Of a stretch of DNA of 64,000 nucleotides, positions 27,494 to 35,281 are shown piece by piece. The stretch is taken from the NCBI GenBank assembly GCA_944326235.1, contig CALVDH010000007.1:27834-91833 (forward strand), read 5' to 3'. This DNA comes from an uncultured Bacteroidales bacterium. GTDB taxonomy: Bacteria; Bacteroidota; Bacteroidia; Bacteroidales; UBA932. Both the position numbers and the translations under genes were made by a program. The notes below the pieces were generated by a model. That model did not search any database. It had not been told where the DNA came from and saw nothing but the letters and a program-made list of their open reading frames with translations. How positions within the stretch are numbered: the first letter of the stretch is position 1; the number at the start of each line of letters is the position of its first letter.

Positions 27494-29185
27494 ATGAATG
27501 TTATATTTCAGGTATTGACTCTTCTCGGAGCACTCGGACTCTTTCTCTACGGTATGACACTGATGAGCGAGGGGCTCCAGAAAGTAGCCGGCAACCGCCT
27601 CCGCTCCATTCTCTCGGCCATGACGGCCAACTCTTTCACCCGCGTACTCACCGGAACATTGATTACAGCCATCATCCAGTCTTCCAGCGCTACCACCGTG
27701 ATGATAGTCAGCTTCGTCAATGCGGGTCTGCTGAGCCTGACGCAGGCCGTCGGAGTGATTATGGGAGCCAATATCGGAACGACCGTCACCTCCTGGCTCA
27801 TCTCCCTGCTGGGATTTACTGCCGACATCTCGGTGCTGTCCATACCCCTCATCGGCATCGGCTTTGCCTTCATGATGTTCAAGTCGCAGAAGCGCAAGAG
27901 CATAGGAGAGATGATCATAGGTTTTGCCCTGCTCTTCCTCGGTCTTACCTACCTCAAGAACTCGGTTCCTGACCTCAGTGCCAACCCCGAAGCACTGGCA
28001 TTTATCCAGAAATGGACCGACTGGGGATTCTTCTCCATCCTGATATTTGTCCTGGTCGGCACCGTCCTGACCATCATCCTACAGTCCTCCAGCGCCACCG
28101 TGGCCCTGACCCTGGTGATGGCCAGCCAGGGCTGGATACCCTTCGAGATAGCCGCCGCCATGGTGCTCGGCGAGAATATCGGAACGACCATTACCGCCAA
28201 CATAGCCGCCTCCGTGGGCAATATCTCCGCCAAACGGGCCGCACTCGCGCATACGGTATTCAATGTCTTCGGTGTCATCTGGGTACTGGCCCTGTACAAG
28301 CCCTTCCTGTGGCTGGTGGCCAAGATAGTCGTGGGACTCGGCGGAGAGGACCCCTTCACCTCTTCGGCCTCACTGCTCTATGCCATCTCGACGGTGCATA
28401 CCCTGTTCAACATCACCAACACCTGCATACTGATATGGTTCACGCCTCAGATAGTCAAGCTGGTCACCTGGATCATCAAGGGGCACAAGGACGAGGAGGA
28501 GGTCTTCCGTCTCCGCTACATCCAGAGCGGTATGATGAGCACCTCCGAGCTGTCCCTGGAGCAGGCCGAGCAGGAGATACTCCACTTCGCCGACATCGTC
28601 CGCAGGCAGTATGTCTATGCCCGTCAGGCCGTCAATGAAGCCGATGACGAGAACCGCTTCGACACCCTGTTCAAGAAGCTGGAGCACTACGAGCAGATAT
28701 CCGACCGGATAGAGTTCGAGATAGCCAAGTACCTCAACAACATAGCCGAGGGTGAGCTAAGCCAGGAGGGTAACAACAAGCTCCACGCCATGTACAAGAT
28801 CATCAGCGAGATGGAGAGCATGGGCGACTCCGGCTACAACATCGGCCGCATCCTACAGCGCAAGAACCTCCACGGCCAGAAATTCGACGAACCCACCGTC
28901 AAGAAGCTCAACCACATGCTCGATCTGGTGGACAATGCCATAGCCGCCATGACCGACAACCTCAGGGAGGGCTTCAGCCGCATCATCAACATCTCCAACG
29001 CCCAGGACGCCGAGCACGACATCAACGAGTACCGCGACAACCTCAAGGAGGAGCATCTCCGCCACATCGAGTCCGAGGAGAGCGGCTACCTCCGCGGAGT
29101 CTACTACATGGACCTCGTCTCCGAGTGCGAGAGGGTCGGAGACTTCGCCATCAATGTGTCCGAGGCACTGGTGGAGGTCAACTGA
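27494..29185 (+). CDS. Na/Pi cotransporter family protein with PhoU-like tail
   Basis: 563 residues from the ATG at 27494; a TTG at 27464 falls in the promoter. The membrane part (about 1-330) has the two inverted repeats of the Na/Pi cotransporter II family, each with QSSSAT (QSSSATTVM and QSSSATVAL), and GANIGTT / GENIGTT blocks. The C-terminal part (about 345-563) is helical and PhoU-like. It probably imports phosphate with sodium at the inner membrane, with the PhoU-like domain controlling it. It is not near pst or pho genes. Confidence 0.92.
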   Translation: MNVIFQVLTLLGALGLFLYGMTLMSEGLQKVAGNRLRSILSAMTANSFTRVLTGTLITAIIQSSSATTVMIVSFVNAGLLSLTQAVGVIMGANIGTTVTSWLISLLGFTADISVLSIPLIGIGFAFMMFKSQKRKSIGEMIIGFALLFLGLTYLKNSVPDLSANPEALAFIQKWTDWGFFSILIFVLVGTVLTIILQSSSATVALTLVMASQGWIPFEIAAAMVLGENIGTTITANIAASVGNISAKRAALAHTVFNVFGVIWVLALYKPFLWLVAKIVVGLGGEDPFTSSASLLYAISTVHTLFNITNTCILIWFTPQIVKLVTWIIKGHKDEEEVFRLRYIQSGMMSTSELSLEQAEQEILHFADIVRRQYVYARQAVNEADDENRFDTLFKKLEHYEQISDRIEFEIAKYLNNIAEGELSQEGNNKLHAMYKIISEMESMGDSGYNIGRILQRKNLHGQKFDEPTVKKLNHMLDLVDNAIAAMTDNLREGFSRIINISNAQDAEHDINEYRDNLKEEHLRHIESEESGYLRGVYYMDLVSECERVGDFAINVSEALVEVN

Positions 29186-29192
29186 TAATTAG

Positions 29193-29200
29193 TATATTTG
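29193..29200 (+). promoter_or_regulatory. -7 box of the acyl-CoA ligase operon
   Basis: TATATTTG, 26 bp before the ATG at 29227, in the 41-bp gap after the transporter gene. Confidence 0.55.
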
Positions 29201-29226
29201 TACGACAAACCCTATAACCAGTCTAT

Positions 29227-30942
29227 ATGTCTGAAAACAACACCGTAAAGACGCCGTGGTACCCTTACACAGAGGGTGTGCCCGTGCATCTGGACTACTT
29301 TAAGGGCTCGATGTTCGACATGGTCGCCTCCGTCGCAGCCCGCTGGCCCAAGAACGTGGCGTTCGACTTCATGGGCAAGTCCACCACCTACGCCAGGATG
29401 ATCAAGAACATAGAGCAGTGCGCCCGCGCCCTGAAGACCATCGGCATCCGCAAGGGCGACTGCGTGACCATCGCCATGCCCAACTGCCCCCAGGCGATCT
29501 ACATGTTCTATGCCATCAACCTCATCGGAGGCATTGCCAGCATGGTGCATCCGCTCTCGAGCGAGAAGGAGATCGAGTTCTACCTCAACGAGTCGAACAG
29601 CATCACCGTCATCACCCTCGACCAGTTCTACGGCAAGATCGAGGCCATCCGCAAGAACACCGGCATCGTAAACGTCATCCTCGCCCGCATCAAGGACGAG
29701 CTGGCGCAGCCCCTGAAGGCCGGCTACATGATCACAGAGGGCTACAAAATCGCCAAGATTCCCGACGACGCTCCGGTCATCCGCTGGAAGGAGTTCATGA
29801 AGCTGGCCAAGTGCTGCTTCTACAACTATAAGGTCGAGCGCAGCGACGACGATCCCGCAGTCATCCTCTACTCCGGCGGCACCACCGGCACCACCAAGGG
29901 CATCATGCTCACCAACCGCAACTTCAACGCCCTCGCCGAGCAGGTCATCGCCACCAACCCGATGTTCGGTCCCGGGGACAAGATGCTGGCCGCCATGCCC
30001 GTCTTCCACGGCTTCGGTCTCGGCGTCTGCATCCACACGATGCTGGCCAAGGGCGGAAGGTGCGTTCTCGTGCCCCGCTTCACCCCCAAGAGCTACTCCA
30101 AGCTCATAACCAAGAACAAATGCAACTTCATCGCCGGCGTACCCACCCTCTACGAGGCCATGCTGCGCCTGCCCAATATGGAGCATGCCGATTTTTCCCA
30201 TCTCAAAGGCGTCTTCTCCGGCGGCGACTCCCTGTCCATCGAGCTCAAGAAGAAGATGGACAAGTTCCTCGCCGACCACAAGGCCACCATCAAGGTGCGC
30301 GAGGGCTACGGCACCACCGAGTGCGTCACCGCCTGCTGCCTGACCCCGGTCAAGCTCCAGAAGGAGGGCAGTATCGGCATACCCTTCCCCGACACCTACT
30401 TCAAGATAGTCAAGCCCGATACGGAAGAGGAGCTGCCCTACGGCGAGGAGGGTGAGATCGTGCTCTCCGGCCCCACCGTCATGCTCGGCTACTACGGCAA
30501 GCCCGAGGAGACGGCCAGGACCCTGCGCAAGCACTCCGACGGCCTGACATGGCTCTACACCGGTGACCTCGGCAGCATGGACGACCAGGGCTTCGTCTAC
30601 TTCCGAGGCCGTATCAAGAGGATGATCGTCACCTCCGGCTACAACGTCTACCCCGCCCAGCTTGAGAACATCCTCGATGCCCACGAGAAGGTGCAGATGA
30701 GCTGTATCATCGGTGTGCCAGACCCCTACAAGATGCAGAAGGTAAAGGCCTTCGTCATGCTCCGTCCCGGCAACGAGCCCACTCAGGAGACCAAGGACGA
30801 GCTCATGGCCTACTGCCGCAAGTACATCGCCAAGTACGCCATGCCCTACGACATCGAGTTCCGCAAGGAGCTGCCCAAGACCCTGGTCGGCAAGGTGGCC
30901 TACCGCGTACTCGAAGAGGAGGAGGCTAAGAAAAATGGATAA
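29227..30942 (+). CDS. AMP-dependent acyl-CoA synthetase/ligase
   Basis: 571 residues with all adenylate-forming motifs: the P-loop YSGGTTGTTKGIMLTNRN near 215, REGYGTTEC (A5) near 360, YTGDLGSMDDQGFVYFRGRIKRM (A7/A8) near 440-465, and the catalytic lysine close to the C-terminus (LPKTLVGKVAYR). It activates a carboxylic acid, most likely a fatty acid, to its CoA or ACP thioester. It overlaps by 8 bp a PlsC-type acyltransferase, which suggests the two form a route from free fatty acid to an acylated lipid. Confidence 0.9.
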   Translation: MSENNTVKTPWYPYTEGVPVHLDYFKGSMFDMVASVAARWPKNVAFDFMGKSTTYARMIKNIEQCARALKTIGIRKGDCVTIAMPNCPQAIYMFYAINLIGGIASMVHPLSSEKEIEFYLNESNSITVITLDQFYGKIEAIRKNTGIVNVILARIKDELAQPLKAGYMITEGYKIAKIPDDAPVIRWKEFMKLAKCCFYNYKVERSDDDPAVILYSGGTTGTTKGIMLTNRNFNALAEQVIATNPMFGPGDKMLAAMPVFHGFGLGVCIHTMLAKGGRCVLVPRFTPKSYSKLITKNKCNFIAGVPTLYEAMLRLPNMEHADFSHLKGVFSGGDSLSIELKKKMDKFLADHKATIKVREGYGTTECVTACCLTPVKLQKEGSIGIPFPDTYFKIVKPDTEEELPYGEEGEIVLSGPTVMLGYYGKPEETARTLRKHSDGLTWLYTGDLGSMDDQGFVYFRGRIKRMIVTSGYNVYPAQLENILDAHEKVQMSCIIGVPDPYKMQKVKAFVMLRPGNEPTQETKDELMAYCRKYIAKYAMPYDIEFRKELPKTLVGKVAYRVLEEEEAKKNG

Positions 30943-32131
30943 GAAACTAACAAAAGGCGTAGGCTTCCAGCGCGGAGTCTACGCCTTTTGCCGTACATTC
31001 ATCGGCCCTTTCGTCAACATCATCCTGCATATCACCTACAAGCCGTGCAAGGTGCGCAGCCGTACCTTCCTGTGCCTGGGCAACCACACCCAGAACCTCG
31101 ACCCCGCCCTTATGGTCATCGGCACCAGGAGGCACATGCGCTTCGTGGCCAATGCCTCATTGACCCGGGGCATTGCAGGATTCTTCCTCAACCCCCTCTT
31201 CGGCATTATCCCCCGGGAGAAGGGCGCCAAGGGGGACGCCGCCATCGCCCTGATAGAGGCCAATCTGAGGGCAGGTGTCTCCGTGGGAATGTTCCCCGAG
31301 GGCAACCGCAGCTGGGACGGGGAAACCGAGTATATCTCGCCCCGCACAGCCGCTCTGGTCAAGGATACGGGCGTGGCCCTGCTGACCTACCGCCTCACCG
31401 GAGGATACCTCCTGCGGCCGCGATGGGCCGACCATAAGCGGAGGGGGCCTATGCGGGGGCAATTGGTCCATGAATACACCCCGGAGGAGCTTGCCGGGAT
31501 GACGGTCGAGGAGGTCTATGCCGCCATCTGCCGGGACCTGCGGGTCAATGCCTACGAGGAGCAGGCCGCTTCAGGAGCTCTCTACCGCGGGAAGGCGCTG
31601 GCAGAGGGGCTGCAGTACGCCGCCTACCTCTGTCCGCACTGCCTCCGTTTCGGCACCGTGGAGACGCGGGGCAACTGGCTCACATGCAGCTGCGGCCTGA
31701 CGGCCAAATATCTGGAGACCGGGTCGTTCGAGAAGGGGATGTACATGCCTTTCGACAATTTTGCCGAGTGGAACCGCTTCCAGAAGCGCTGGGTGCATGA
31801 GCACTGCGCGGAGCTCAGGCAGCAGACCGCGGAACCGATAGTCCACGACGACGGCTGCTTCAAGCTGACGTTGAAAAAGGACGGCGTCTTCACCCACTTG
31901 TCCGACAAGGCCTCTGTGGCCATGTACGGCGACCGTCTGGAACTTTCGTACGAGGGACATCACGAGGTCTTCCGCATCGGGGATATAACCGGATACGGCA
32001 CATTCCTGTCCCGCTCGATGTACTTCAACTGCGGGCCTTCTCTACGCTACCAGCTCATCGCCACCAAGCCGGTATCCACGCTGAAATACTACGCCCTCTG
32101 GCGCGGTCTCTCCGGCCGGGAATATCTTTAA
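30935..32131 (+). CDS. PlsC-type acyltransferase with C-terminal zinc-ribbon-like segment
   Basis: 398 residues. The acyltransferase domain (about 20-210) has NHTQNLDPALM (the His-x4-Asp motif) and FPEGNRSWDG (substrate motif), as in 1-acyl-glycerol-3-phosphate acyltransferases. The C-terminal 180 residues are an addition: CPHC then CSCG with the spacing of a zinc ribbon (about 230-252), followed by a beta-rich part (FKLTLKKDGVFTHLSD). The added part is not usual in PlsC enzymes. The gene starts inside the end of the acyl-CoA ligase gene and its stop overlaps the convergent thioredoxin-fold gene by 4 bp. Confidence 0.8.
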   Translation: MDKKLTKGVGFQRGVYAFCRTFIGPFVNIILHITYKPCKVRSRTFLCLGNHTQNLDPALMVIGTRRHMRFVANASLTRGIAGFFLNPLFGIIPREKGAKGDAAIALIEANLRAGVSVGMFPEGNRSWDGETEYISPRTAALVKDTGVALLTYRLTGGYLLRPRWADHKRRGPMRGQLVHEYTPEELAGMTVEEVYAAICRDLRVNAYEEQAASGALYRGKALAEGLQYAAYLCPHCLRFGTVETRGNWLTCSCGLTAKYLETGSFEKGMYMPFDNFAEWNRFQKRWVHEHCAELRQQTAEPIVHDDGCFKLTLKKDGVFTHLSDKASVAMYGDRLELSYEGHHEVFRIGDITGYGTFLSRSMYFNCGPSLRYQLIATKPVSTLKYYALWRGLSGREYL

Positions 32132-33093
32132 AGTCTTTCGAGCTGGAGCATCAGCATGTTCGGGGAGATGTCCTTGAACAGGACTTTCTTGTCCCTGTCG
32201 AGCAGGTAGAGGGAGGGGATGGCACGGACATCGTAAACCAGCTGATCGCGGATGGTCAGGTCCTGATTGTAGCCGGTAATCCACTCTTCAGGGTAGTCGG
32301 ACAGGCCCTTGAACCATTCGGCCACGTCCTCGTCGATGTAGATGCTCAGCAGGCTCATGCGGCCGTCCCGCACCATGGAAGTAATCTGGGGGCTGTCTTT
32401 CAGCAGGGAGATAATCCCGCGGCAGGCCGGACAGCCCGGGTTGGAGAAGAGCAGGAGGGTATATTCGCCCGGCGTGCCGTAGAGGCTGTGCGGATGGCCC
32501 TTGGCATCGGTAAATGTGAAGTCGGCTGCAGGGGTGCCGGGGCTGTTGTTCCGGCAAGTGGTCAGCTGCTGCTGATAGTAGGTGCTGTAGTGTTCCCCGG
32601 TGCGTCTGGTCCTCAGTATGCTCTCGATGACAGGTATGTAAAGCCCCTCGTTGCGCAGCTCCGACAGGGGATTCCACAAGGCGGATTCCATGGTGGCGGT
32701 GAACCAGTCGTAGATGTGCCCGCTGGTGTCCCGTTCCAGGGATGTCTCCGCCAGGGTCATCAGATGCGTCTGGGCTTTGAAAGCCCGGTCGTAGGGTATG
32801 GACCAGAGGGCGAGAAGATACTCACGGACGGCAGCGGTCATGTCCTCCTGTCTTACTCCGCCGATAAGCGTGTCGGAGATGCCGGCCCATGCTGCGGTGG
32901 AGTCGAAATATCTGTTCCAGAAATGTTCCGCGGCGTATTCCGCTGCGTCCTGGCCGGACAGCATGGCAGGTACGGAGACGGCGGGGAAGGGCTGAGGCCC
33001 GCGTTGCCCGGTCTCATTATGAAAATTACACCCGCTGATGAACAGGGGTGTAATTGTCAAAAAAAGTAAAGTTATGAAAAAAGATTTTGTCAT
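32128..33093 (-). CDS. DUF5106 and thioredoxin-fold lipoprotein
   Basis: 321 residues with a lipobox (FISGC, Cys22). A DUF5106-type helical domain (about 45-190) is followed by a TlpA-like thioredoxin domain (about 195-321) with active site NPGCPACRG. It is probably a periplasmic-face disulfide oxidoreductase or peroxidase-like protein. The start codon lies only 7 nt after the 3' end of tRNA-Gln on the same strand, and the signal peptide begins at once, so this start is secure and the mRNA is probably made as a tRNA-mRNA precursor. Confidence 0.85.
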   Translation of the reverse strand: MTKSFFITLLFLTITPLFISGCNFHNETGQRGPQPFPAVSVPAMLSGQDAAEYAAEHFWNRYFDSTAAWAGISDTLIGGVRQEDMTAAVREYLLALWSIPYDRAFKAQTHLMTLAETSLERDTSGHIYDWFTATMESALWNPLSELRNEGLYIPVIESILRTRRTGEHYSTYYQQQLTTCRNNSPGTPAADFTFTDAKGHPHSLYGTPGEYTLLLFSNPGCPACRGIISLLKDSPQITSMVRDGRMSLLSIYIDEDVAEWFKGLSDYPEEWITGYNQDLTIRDQLVYDVRAIPSLYLLDRDKKVLFKDISPNMLMLQLERL

Positions 33094-33100
33094 TGTGCTG

Positions 33101-33171
33101 TTGACCTAAGAGGATTCGAACCTCTACAGACAGAACCAAAATCTGTAGTGCTACCATTACACCATAGGTCA
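33101..33171 (-). tRNA. tRNA-Gln (anticodon TTG)
   Basis: A 71-nt cloverleaf. The 7-bp acceptor stem pairs TGACCTA with TAGGTCA, the discriminator is A, CCA is not encoded, the T-arm has GGTTCGAATCC, and the anticodon loop TTTTGGT carries TTG. It is 7 nt upstream of the DUF5106/thioredoxin gene on the same strand. Confidence 0.95.
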
Positions 33172-33181
33172 ATACCGGGTG

Positions 33182-33189
33182 CAAAGGTA
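33182..33189 (-). promoter_or_regulatory. -7 box of tRNA-Gln
   Basis: On the minus strand TACCTTTG, 10 bp before the mature tRNA 5' end. It probably drives tRNA-Gln and the following lipoprotein gene. Confidence 0.5.
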
Positions 33190-33216
33190 ATAATTTTTTC
33201 CAAATTACATCCTTCC

Positions 33217-33645
33217 TTATCTCTCCGGCAGTTCTTCGACTCCTGCAGGAAGCTGTTTCACGCGTATTTCTCCGTCAAGAGGGTGCTGCATAGAAACTAA
33301 TATCCATCTTAAATACTCTGTCTCATTTTTCTCGAAATAGACAAGGAGCGTATCGCTCTCTTCACCTTCCACTCTCTGCACTTTTGCCCATTCTCCGGCA
33401 TAGTAATCACCGTCAGGATAATACACCAGAGTATCAGACTCAATACAACGGTCAGACGTGTCATAAATATCAGCGTCTACTCTAAAAATATTAATTTTAC
33501 CACCATGCCTTTTTGTATAACTGGCGACCTGCTTCTCATAAGTTACTGCGTCCGGACCTACGTAAGTAGCATTCCGTGTTACTTTTTGGCAACCGGACAA
33601 CAGAATGCTGATGACCAATAAAATCAATAGCGTACTTTTTTTCAT
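33217..33645 (-). CDS. Small lipoprotein downstream of the C10 protease
   Basis: 142 residues, taking the ATG at 33645 (MKKSTLLILLVISILLSGC); an ATG at 33678 would overlap the protease gene and delay the signal peptide. The lipobox is LLSGC. The mature part (about 120 residues, Tyr/Asp/Glu-rich) matches nothing I recognise. It is 13 bp after a C10 cysteine protease gene. In C10 loci a small inhibitor gene often accompanies the protease, so an inhibitor role is possible, from position only. GC content is lower than the region average. Confidence 0.65.
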   Translation of the reverse strand: MKKSTLLILLVISILLSGCQKVTRNATYVGPDAVTYEKQVASYTKRHGGKINIFRVDADIYDTSDRCIESDTLVYYPDGDYYAGEWAKVQRVEGEESDTLLVYFEKNETEYLRWILVSMQHPLDGEIRVKQLPAGVEELPER

Positions 33646-33658
33646 GGCAATATGCTTA

Positions 33659-35038
33659 TTATAAATTATATAAGACAACTCTATAATTCCAAGTATAATA
33701 GGCTTTCTGCAACGATGATCCGCTATCGAAGCCGTTTTCTATATTACTACGGTCAGTTGTATCAAACACTCCCTCATCGTAGTAACCGTCGCAATCTCCT
33801 TTCCATCCCCAGTTGATATGGAAAATATTCTTAGCATCCAAGACCTGCCCGGTGGCAGGACGTACATAATGCTTTACTATGACGCCGTCTATGACCCACG
33901 CATGACCGGAATTTTCATATTTCTTGGCATTATCGTTATACGATTTTCCACAACCGTCAACATAAACCGGTAATTGCTTCTCCAATTGCTCCAGCACCTT
34001 CTCTACATCCCCGCTTTCAAAACCATAGCGTTTTGACACTCCGCTATATCCAAAATTTTTAAAAGTCCTCTTCGCCCCATCGGCATACGCACCGGATCCA
34101 TCTGGATCATACGTAACATTACAATTCTCTTTCAATCCCAAAAATTGCATAAAATCGCTTGCATGTTTTTGGGCTGCATCTGATATATCAGCATATAAAT
34201 CAGAGTAATGATAGATACTCTTCAACATATCCCAGTCAAAACTACGTCCTCCTGCTGTCCCGTACTCGTTGTAGGCCAGAATCTGACCTACAGCTATAGG
34301 CACACATCCAGCAGGTGCTTTGTCTATATCTTCTCTGAAATCGTTAAATGGTGACCACTGAGTCCATTTTGTCTCTAGCAGCGGGCCTACCTTCCATGCT
34401 GTCTCGTATGAAACCCCTCCTCCACCACCTCCGGATCCAAAAGGATCACCATCGTCGCCATTCTCGTCCGAAGTGTCCTCGTCGTCTGTATCCGGCTCAT
34501 TCCCGTCGGGACCGGAAGGGTCTCCGTTCTCAGACATCTGGTTCACAATGGATGCAGCCAGCATCATTGAGACAAACTCAGAATCCTTTGAGGAACGGGC
34601 GGACGTAGATTCAGATGCTTCGTCCAGTCTTTGAAGGGCCTGGTATAAATCCTCCGACGTTAAGGTTCCTGCCTCAGTAACACAGAACACTGGCGTAGAC
34701 ATAGCCCGCTGTGCAGCCAGTATGGCAAAACCTGACTCATCGGTAAAATTCACGATATATACCGATGTATCAGGCAGCGCTCCCTCCGATGATTTAGTGA
34801 CAGCTCCGCCGAATACCGAAAGGCTTTCCGGATCATAGGATGGAGCACCGGATTTCGTATGCCCGTAGATGTCTACAAGAAGTGCGTCCAGACTGGCAAG
34901 CGCCTCATCGGGAGAGATGACTGTCGATACAGACAAATCCTCATCGGGAGGAATGGGAACTCTCTCATCCACACTGCATGAGACTGCCGTCAATAACGCT
35001 GCAAGGGCGGTGACGGCAAATGATAGATTCAGTTTCAT
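33659..35038 (-). CDS. C10-family cysteine protease (streptopain-like), lipoprotein
   Basis: 459 residues with lipobox AVSC (Cys21). The N-terminal prodomain is about 35-165 (Spi-like, FTDESGFAILAAQR). Then comes a very acidic linker and a glycine run (about 170-208), and the C10 protease domain (about 210-459). Catalytic Cys245 lies in APAGCVPIAVGQIL and His379 in GHAWVIDG; NWGW follows. Streptopain and the Bacteroides Bfp proteases belong here and degrade host proteins. Activation would need removal of the prodomain, perhaps at the linker. It is co-directional with the small lipoprotein gene, and GC is low for the window. Confidence 0.9.
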   Translation of the reverse strand: MKLNLSFAVTALAALLTAVSCSVDERVPIPPDEDLSVSTVISPDEALASLDALLVDIYGHTKSGAPSYDPESLSVFGGAVTKSSEGALPDTSVYIVNFTDESGFAILAAQRAMSTPVFCVTEAGTLTSEDLYQALQRLDEASESTSARSSKDSEFVSMMLAASIVNQMSENGDPSGPDGNEPDTDDEDTSDENGDDGDPFGSGGGGGGVSYETAWKVGPLLETKWTQWSPFNDFREDIDKAPAGCVPIAVGQILAYNEYGTAGGRSFDWDMLKSIYHYSDLYADISDAAQKHASDFMQFLGLKENCNVTYDPDGSGAYADGAKRTFKNFGYSGVSKRYGFESGDVEKVLEQLEKQLPVYVDGCGKSYNDNAKKYENSGHAWVIDGVIVKHYVRPATGQVLDAKNIFHINWGWKGDCDGYYDEGVFDTTDRSNIENGFDSGSSLQKAYYTWNYRVVLYNL

Positions 35039-35149
35039 AACGAATAAGTTTTAATGGCTAAAAGTTAGTTTTATAATGTGCAAAAATGGATTCAGAACGC
35101 ATGAAACATGTCTTTGTCCACAAACGCAAGTTATAAAAAATTCTCTCAA

Positions 35150-35281
35150 ATGCAAAAAATAATAAAACTGGAACTCGAATCCGACACCACCTCCAGGACA
35201 GTAGTGCTCATCAAGACCGGATGCAGGAAATCTTATACCGCATTGTTCAGGAACTCCTCCAGTATCCTGGAGTATTCCTGA
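35150..35281 (+). CDS. Possible small ORF of unknown function
   Basis: A 43-residue frame (MQKIIKLELESDTTSRTVVL...) between the C10 gene and the DUF2723 gene, whose 3' end it overlaps by 49 bp on the opposite strand. Its first 25 codons favour G/C at third positions like real genes here, but there is no clear promoter and it is very short. It may be a gene remnant or chance. The rest of the 194-bp gap holds nothing I can name. Confidence 0.2.
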   Translation: MQKIIKLELESDTTSRTVVLIKTGCRKSYTALFRNSSSILEYS

